Positions 57,836-64,000 of a stretch of 64,000 bases of DNA are shown in pieces (the stretch's first letter is position 1; each line of letters opens with the position of its first letter). The notes beneath the pieces are model-generated. The model was given only the letters and a program-made list of their open reading frames with translations. It did no database searches and was not told the DNA's origin. Location of the stretch: NCBI GenBank assembly GCA_012656075.1, contig JAAKBF010000384.1, positions 124,001 through 188,000 of the forward strand, read 5' to 3'. This stretch comes from Phytophthora hibernalis (Eukaryota > Oomycota > Peronosporomycetes > Peronosporales > Peronosporaceae). The position numbers and the translations under genes are program-made.

Positions 57836-58260
57836 ATGACACCTTACATACATAATGGCCATTGATGAAAAATGGAAAATAATCTAATCAATGTACTCGT
57901 GAACTGTCTGCACGCCAGTCTTTTGTGGGGCAGTAAAACAACTTAGTCCATTGTCTTATCCAGTTCAAGTAAACTCAGAATAATTGCGTCGCGGTGCGCC
58001 TCTGCGTTGTACCACATCACCCGCGTCCGGCGTATCGCGTCGTTGTCAGGTGGCTCCAGCACCGGTGTCATGACAAGAAGCGGACGGCTGGTGATAACTA
58101 CTCCGGACAGGACCTTTTTCTTGTAATCAACTAATCAACAAAGGACGGATGTCATGGGCATACACAATTATTATTAGCAGAGCCTCCACGTTTGTCTGGT
58201 GCCCTGAATCAGGGGTTCGGAGCATCGGCGGATACTGATCCTGTATTCAGATACTGTTTC
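57836..58260 (-). other. Short unidentified minus-strand frame
   Basis: A frame on the minus strand (about 58120-57942) encodes VITSRPLLVMTPVLEPPDND and ends LLELDKTMD, too short to identify but with coding-like character. It may be a fragment of a repeat gene. The rest shows nothing. Confidence 0.3.
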
Positions 58261-59050
58261 AATGATTACCTGTATCAAGATCAGGATCATCTTGGATCAC
58301 ACGATGGATCAGGATCATTGATCCACTCGATGGGCTGCATTGATACATTGTACTGTAGTCTTGGATGAGATACTGTCGATGAGTACTGTAATTAGTTTCA
58401 GCCGCAACGCCGAGTATTCTTAAACGGCCAAAGTTAGCACAGCGCAACCACTCATCTATTCGCCGAAAAAATCGTTCATGTATTTTTATAAATATCTTCA
58501 TGAAATGCCTAGGCTGTGCCAAAATGCCTGGAACGTACAATACATTTAGTTTAATAACGACATAGCAGAAAATATTCACTTAATAAACTTTCAAATGATT
58601 ATCACATAAAGTAGAATGCATTCTCTCATTAATAGAAATCGCGCAATACAAGATCTTTCGCAAAAGCTTAATCAGGGTATGAGCGTTTGCGATTCTGAAA
58701 CCCATCGCAAACGGGGGATTGTTTTAGTTTTGCTCGTGGTGGAGTGACCGCTTTTCTATAAAATGTTAACCCTCTAAGAAAGTTTACCGATAGATGCCGC
58801 GGAAATGGCTCGCAACACCGGTATGCCGGCATTGTCAATGAGTATGGGAGAGTCCGTCAAGAAAGACGAATACATGTTGGAGGTGACGAACTGGTACAGT
58901 GACCTGGCACAGAAACACCCTACTTTGCCAGTCCATAATGGATAATACACAGTACTTCGTATAAATAGTACCAGATACATGTGTCATTGTATCAGGATCA
59001 AACACGGGGTATAAAAGGGCGTACGTGGAGCAAAAGGGCGTACGAGGAGT
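58261..59050. other. Repeat-like AT-rich DNA
   Basis: Contains short inverted GATC-rich words (58200-58330). A small plus-strand frame runs from about 58805 to 58945 (MARNTGMPALSMSMGES... ending LPVHNG). No family is recognised. Direct repeats of AAAAGGGCGTACG occur at about 59015-59045. Confidence 0.35.
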
Positions 59051-59051
59051 C

Positions 59052-59308
59052 AGGAAACGGCGTACGGATTTTTGCCAAATGCTGGCACTATTCCGATAAT
59101 GTAGTCAGATTATGATTGCCGTCGACAAATGCTGCAATGCAACGTGATACAGTAGTTTGAGGGGAAAACATTCTAGTGGACGGATAGTCATTTTCAATCA
59201 GCGCACGGTGAAAAACTCCCAGGTCGTGTTCCAGTCCCCGAGTATCTCGAATGTAGGACTTGAGCCCGAATAGTGCCAGCATTTGGCAAAAATCCAACGG
59301 CGTACAGG
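59052..59308. repeat. Inverted repeat pair of about 34 bp
   Basis: GGATTTTTGCCAAATGCTGG near 59061 and CCAGCATTTGGCAAAAATCC near 59278 are exact reverse complements, extended by GGCGTAC and TATTC on either side. They bracket about 190 bp. It may be a small transposon or an inverted terminal part related to the DIRS element just downstream. Confidence 0.75.
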
Positions 59309-59334
59309 TAGTCAAGAGCAGTAAGGGAACCAAC

Positions 59335-60830
59335 AAATGACCGACAAGCGCCTTGCACGCTTGCATGAATACATCAGTCTCGCATTCACCTCCAATTACT
59401 CAAACATATCCTTCAACAGGGATCCGCTGGCCGCAGTGGATCCGGTTGATCCGGTGCTGCTCGTAGCCGTGAGGTCCGGCACGAAGGCCTCTGGCGGCGG
59501 CACTGAGCACCGTGATGGTCTCAGCGTCCGAGCACATCGCGCTCTCGCAGATGATGCTGTCCACGAAAATGAGCCCTACGATCACCGACACCTCGAATCG
59601 TCCCAATACGGCAGGCGACATCACTGACACCGATTTTCATGGTCTGGATGTGTCGTTTGAGCTGTTCGAGGGGACGCGTTCAATCTCGCGTACGTCCGAC
59701 GCTCACACAAGGGGCTGTCGGAGCTCTGACGCGAGTTCTGAGCGACTCGAGGAGATAAATCACCATCAGGCCCAGTACATGGCCAATAAGCTGAAGTTTC
59801 AAGAAGGCATGAAGAACGGAGCCAAAGCGCCGCCCACGGCCCATTTTGAGAACTCATACGACGGGTCGAGTGCTTTTACGGACATTATCAAGGCACGCGA
59901 CCGTCGCATGAGACTGGGCTCGCTCGAAGCTACAACACTTCCTGCAGCATTATTGCGGGTGCCGTCGCTAAATCTGCGCCGCAAGCCGCGCGCGTAATGG
60001 GGGCGTTTTCCCATCAAGCTATATCCGAGTGTGTTGGGTCGAGTTTTTGCCATTGAGTTCGGTATTGGAGGCCTATCAGTCATGCACTTTGCCCCCTTCA
60101 GCAACTTGAACGAAAAGGCTGTGTGGATTTTAACCGGAGGAGTGAATATGCAAAACGTTTCAGCGGCGGTGCCTCTTCCGACACCTCGCCAAGCGGAATG
60201 CGTTGGCGACATTCTCGAATCGCTCCAGTCGCTGGTCGTATACAGCCTGGCATATTTTTCGCGGTGTTGTGCGAGCTAGTGTACACCCTAGTGACATTCA
60301 CTAAGATACATCTACGCCAAATGACGTGGCAACAAGAGGACTGGGTATTGATCAACGCAATTCTGGAAAACTTCCGGATGGAGCTTGAGCGAGGATCCAG
60401 TGACGGCATACAGATCAAGCCTCACTGTTCAGAGAACGACGCGGACTTTCTCCAGATTCGATCCTATATACAGCAACGACCGATTCAGGATCTACAAGCA
60501 GTATTAACAACAGCTCAAGTAAAACGACTCCCAGCGACAACCAAAAACGCGTTTCACCCCCAGCCCCACGACAATCAACAGCGTCGTAACCAGCGTGTCA
60601 TGAAAGCGGAACACGCAATCCCGGCGGACGTCTACGCACTACTTCCTGATCAAGGCGGCAAGAAGCTGTGGCTTCGCTTTCTCTCGAACGCTGGGTGCAA
60701 AGCTATCAATGGTAAATCGTGTGTATCATCTAAACGCGCTCCCTTCATTCCAGCAAGTTTGGATCCGCGTATCCGTGCCTTCATCGGCGAGCGCTATGGT
60801 GGGTTGAAGCCGGAACATGCATCTCTGTGA
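59335..60830 (+). pseudogene. DIRS-like retrotransposon gag part
   Basis: The first frames (59335-59997) code KRLARLHEYISLAFTS, then NHHQAQYMANKLKFQEGMK and FTDIIKARDRRMRLGSL. The frame 60123-60830 codes QMTWQQEDWVLINAILENF, then EHAIPADVYALLPDQGGKKL and ASLDPRIRAFIGERYGG. Its position directly upstream of the DIRS-type reverse transcriptase, and the shared strand, make it the gag of that element. Frame breaks near 59440, 60000 and 60110. Confidence 0.55.
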
Positions 60831-60944
60831 CTCCAAAAAGGACATTGAACTGTTGCACTATTCGGAAAATAAATGCGTGCCATGGGTTCCGGTCAGCCAT
60901 TCAATGTCCCGAAAACCCAAGTCTCCGCTAAGCGTCTCATTCCC

Positions 60945-61078
60945 CGGTCGTCCCTCAGCGGCAGCAGCGATTCAATTTCGTCTCGTTCCGCGCGGTCGTC
61001 ACTCGGCGGCAGCGGCAATTCAATGTCGTCTCGTTCTCCGTGGTCGTCATTTGGCGTCCGCGGTAATTCTTCATGCCG
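60945..61078 (+). repeat. 48-bp tandem repeat, about 3 copies
   Basis: Units start at 60945, 60993 and 61041 (CGGTCGTCCCTCAGCGGCAG, CGGTCGTCACTCGGCGGCAG, TGGTCGTCATTTGGCGTC). As coding sequence they give 16-residue Ser/Gly-rich repeats (RSSLSGSSDSISSRSA-like). They lie between the gag and pol parts of the DIRS-like element. Confidence 0.85.
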
Positions 61079-61269
61079 GGTACCTCAGGACGAATCATTC
61101 TTTGACATGACAAGCTGTTCTTCAATGAAGCCACGCTCAGGCCCGAGCGCCATGGACATTAGACACGTTCGAGGGCTCACCGATCAAAAGCTGAAACGCG
61201 CGACTGGTACATCGACATTTATTAAACTCGCGCCAAACAGCCGACATCGTTCAACGTCATCTCGGGGAA

Positions 61270-62991
61270 GAACTATTACGTGAAGAATCCCACCAGTCAA
61301 AGGAGCTGCACAATCTCGGATTCCGGCGTTCATCCCAGTCTTCGGGTGCATATCTCGGCGAATTAGCGAAACAAACGCTATCTGCGTTCATCCGAGAGCA
61401 CAAAGTGGAAATCGATGAAGCCGTTCGTTTATTCCGAAACGAAACTCCAGGTGCCAGCAGACCTAACAAAGTGCTTGATCCCAAGCGATTAGAAATCATC
61501 CTCGAAGAGTACGCTCATCTTCCCACTTTGCTCGAAGTAGCAGTGCGCGGCATTACACCTGCCTGGTCAGCAAAGCAGCGAAGTGTAACTCGTATCCCCA
61601 AAACCCACCTCTCGTTTGCACGCCGTCAAAAAGCAGCACTTCGCAGTATTTGAAAAGGTCAAGATACGGAAAGATTTCTTGTTGTGGATGGAGATATCTA
61701 GAGTTGTGGCTGTCCGTGTTGTGCAGTCCGTTTGGTGCAGTGGAAAAGAACGACGTCGATCCACGTATCGAAATTCGACTTTTTCATGACCTTTCATTTT
61801 CAGTCGGATCATCTATCAACGATTCTCTTGACAAGGATTGTTTACGCGAGGTCGACTACGCATACGTGACCACGTTAGCGATCCGAATTGATTGAATCAT
61901 TGGCGGCGTTAAATCCGCACCGCACCGTCATGATGTTAAAAGGAGATGTAAAAGGCGCGTACCGGCATATCATGACTCATGCTAAGCACGTTCACCGCAT
62001 GGCTGGATTCATTCCAGAACTGAATGGCATCATCATAGATCTGGCTGCTCCGTTTCGTTGGTCTGGGTCCCCATGATTTTACGGTGTCTTCGGTCGGGCG
62101 ATCTCCTGGTTGGTGTCTCAAAATTCACCGGCAACAGTGTCAGATTCTCGTGACCAGACTTCATTTTTCGGATATGAATGGGTCGATGATCATGTTATGA
62201 TCGAAATCGAAACCAATGACCGACTTCAGTTGGCCGAAGCCACTCTACGGCACGCCATGCTAGCCATTCTGGGTCCTCGCGCAATCAATGAATCCAAGTT
62301 CTCGAATTGGGAAACCCGACTAACCGTACTTGAGTTAACCTGGGACATAAATCTGCGCACACTGTCAATTTCACAGGACAAGATTGTAAACGTTCTTCCA
62401 TCAACTACAATTAGCCATCACACGTTGGCCACGGTTCGGCCGAATTCAGCTTTCGAAGCCACACATTACGGATTTTCGTTGGTTTCTGCATATTTTGCGC
62501 GTGGGGGACCTTTCGGAGCTTCCATTGCGCACGTTTGGGGCAGTACCAAATCCCGATCAACATATGCCTCCAATATGGGGCTTGCTGTGCTAAACCCAGT
62601 TCGTGACGAGTATCTTCAAGTTCGCTTCGACGAGGAGGAACTCAACCTCATTCAGTCCAATGAGCTCTCCATTAACGTGAGAGAGCATCTATGCATCGCA
62701 CTAGCCATCTGGACATGGGGAAAACACTGGAAGTCCGACACCTCCAACGTACCGCAGATTCGTTGTTGGAGCGACAACACATCCGCGGTCGCATGGAGTA
62801 ACCGGCTTGCGAGTTCATGCACGTCAGCACAAGAAATAAACCGTGCGATCAGTCTCGGTGAAGCAGTATTCAACCTCAGGATGTCGGCGACTCACTTACC
62901 CGGCATGACAAATCGAATGATAGACGCGGCTTCTACACCTATGCCCGACCAAGATGGTGTGATGCCACTTCAATGTGGTGAAGTACCATAA
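61270..62991 (+). pseudogene. DIRS-like reverse transcriptase and RNase H
   Basis: The sequence reads, across a few frame changes, YLGELAKQTLSAFIREHKVE, RLFHDLSFSVGSSINDS, LKGDVKGAYRHIMTHAKHVH (RT motif A), APFRWSGSP (motif B), YEWVDDH (motif C, the DD catalytic pair), then an RNase H part IRCWSDNTSAVAWSNRLASS and MSATHLPGMTNRMIDAAS. This is the DIRS type of RT-RNase H. DIRS elements normally continue into a tyrosine recombinase, but the reading ends at 62991 and the next 60 bp lead into a different transposon, so the recombinase is missing. Confidence 0.78.
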
Positions 62992-63099
62992 AACTTTCGG
63001 AAATCAAACTCAACAATTACATTAGAATATCTGCTACTTCATAAATTTTGTCTTCCCAAGTCCAAAGTGGTTTAATCGTGGTGCAAGGTGGGTGGGGAG
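62992..63099. other. Junction of DIRS-like and Tc1/mariner-like elements
   Basis: About 100 bp without features. CCAAAGTGGTTTAATCGTGG near 63061 may be part of the terminal repeat of the downstream transposon; the other end is outside the window. Confidence 0.35.
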
Positions 63100-64000
63100 C
63101 GCGCATAACCAATCGAGTTGGCGGGAACTTTGGCGCGCACGCGAAAACGACGCTGCTCCACTACGAGCTCTCTTAAGCTGGCAAACCCTCTCACTTCCCA
63201 ACAACCTCCCTGTCGACCAGCCTTCCCCGCCGCCATTCGATGCCAAGGCCCCTACACCCAGCCGCTGCACGAGCACGCTTGCTCGACTCGTACCGCAGTG
63301 GCGGCGATTGGATGCTCGTGGCCGCCCACAATGGGATCCCCCTACGTCGGCGCGCCGAATTGTTGAGTCTGGGCGAGTGGAGCTGCGTCCTCGCGGAGGA
63401 TCGCGGCGTTCCTGCGTCAAATGTACCCCAGAAATTGAGGCTGCTCTCGAGGAGTACCTCAACGATAACTGCACGTACACCCTCGCCGCAATGAAGGACA
63501 TGGTTCGCTACGACTTCGGCGTGGATTTGAGCACGACGACTATCAGCTACAAGCTCATATGCATGCTGTACACAACCAAACAGGTATGTTATCCTCTCAA
63601 TATTGGTAGATATGCTAAACTAACTACGAGTGTATTTATTCCAATGATGTAGGTCCGCGTAGAGCCAATGACCTGCAATAATGAGGCTAACAAAGCAAAG
63701 CGCATGACTTTTGCTAAAGAGCTGCGGAAGTACATGCACGAGGGGAATTTCATCGTGTACTACGATGAAACGAACTTTAACGTGTACTGTAAGCGCAGTC
63801 AAGGCATGCTAAACAGGGAGAGCGTGCGACGGTCGTGTTGCCCCCTTTCCAAGGGTGCAAATCTGCAGGTGCAGTGCGCTGTTTCGACTGAGGTCGGTTT
63901 GGTGCACTATCGCTTGGAGCGAGGAAGCATCCGAATGGATGTCAACGCAGATTTCGTCGACGAAATTTACGAGAAGGTCAAATCCTTGCCCACCTTCCAC
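63100..64000 (+). CDS. Tc1/mariner-like transposase, partial at window end
   Basis: An N-terminal helix-turn-helix region (ARARLLDSYRSGGDWM, then in another frame CTPEIEAALEEYLNDNCTYT and MVRYDFGVDLSTTTISYKL) leads to a GT-AG intron at about 63583-63652, then DDE sequence: ANKAKRMTFAKELRKYMHEG, FIVYYDETNFNVYCKRSQG (the first catalytic Asp), LSKGANLQVQCAVSTEVGL and GSIRMDVNADFVDEIYEK. This is IS630/Tc1-type. It runs off the window end, so the rest of the catalytic domain is not seen. Frame change near 63330. Confidence 0.8.

Noticed and set aside
58805..58945. 46-codon plus-strand frame, faintly enolase-like
   Set aside because: Too short and similarity too weak for a family call; kept only as a note in the intergenic entry.
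1..64000. RxLR or other signature effector genes and CRISPR arrays
   Set aside because: No signal peptide followed by RxLR-EER, no LFLAK, and no regularly spaced direct repeats were found.

Overview
The window is nuclear DNA of an oomycete, most like Phytophthora. Evidence: two secreted PL3-type pectate lyases, oomycete initiator-type promoters (TCAYTYYNCAATTT-like) upstream of several starts, short GT-AG introns of about 45-90 bp, compact GC-rich genes, ciliary and coiled-coil genes as expected of zoospore formers, and a repeat load (Crypton, DIRS, MULE, PIF/Harbinger, LINE with RNase H, Tc1/mariner, Copia and Gypsy relics) typical of these genomes.

Layout. 1-9.6 kb is repeat-rich: a Copia gag relic, a possible solo LTR, a fragmentary MULE, a dispersed repeat carrying a hAT-like MITE, then a 3.03-kb MULE with 82-bp terminal inverted repeats (TIRs) and a 9-bp target-site duplication (TSD). 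9.8-13.9 kb holds two paralogous pectate lyases separated by a 1.16-kb TIR element with an 8-bp TSD. 14-41.1 kb is a gene-dense island: a giant IQ/WW/B-box-like protein, EBP2 (rRNA processing), a four-pass membrane protein, THO2/THOC2 (mRNA export), malonyl-CoA:ACP transacylase, a small mitochondrial inner-membrane-type protein, a BAR-like coiled-coil protein, a temptin-like secreted/GPI-type protein, AAR2 (U5 snRNP), eIF4G and a TPH-like ciliary coiled-coil protein. 41.2-64 kb is repeat-rich again: a second copy of the dispersed repeat, a PIF/Harbinger element with its second ORF, a Gypsy chromodomain remnant, a Crypton tyrosine-recombinase element, another Harbinger relic, a DUF6818-like gene, an AWS-SET methyltransferase remnant, a 5'-truncated LINE, a DIRS-like element without recombinase, and the start of a Tc1/mariner-like transposase.

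How the genes relate. Four island genes act along the RNA path (EBP2, THO2, AAR2, eIF4G). The lyases, temptin-like protein and flanking transposons fit the picture of host-interaction genes beside repeats and housekeeping genes in dense islands.

A caution for every gene model: many conserved genes carry apparent frameshifts, nearly always one base short and mostly at homopolymer runs. I read these as run-length errors in the source sequence rather than real gene decay, and give whole-gene spans. No rRNA, tRNA or CRISPR was found. The most unusual protein feature is a duplicated module of about 45 residues inserted in the MIF4G domain of eIF4G.
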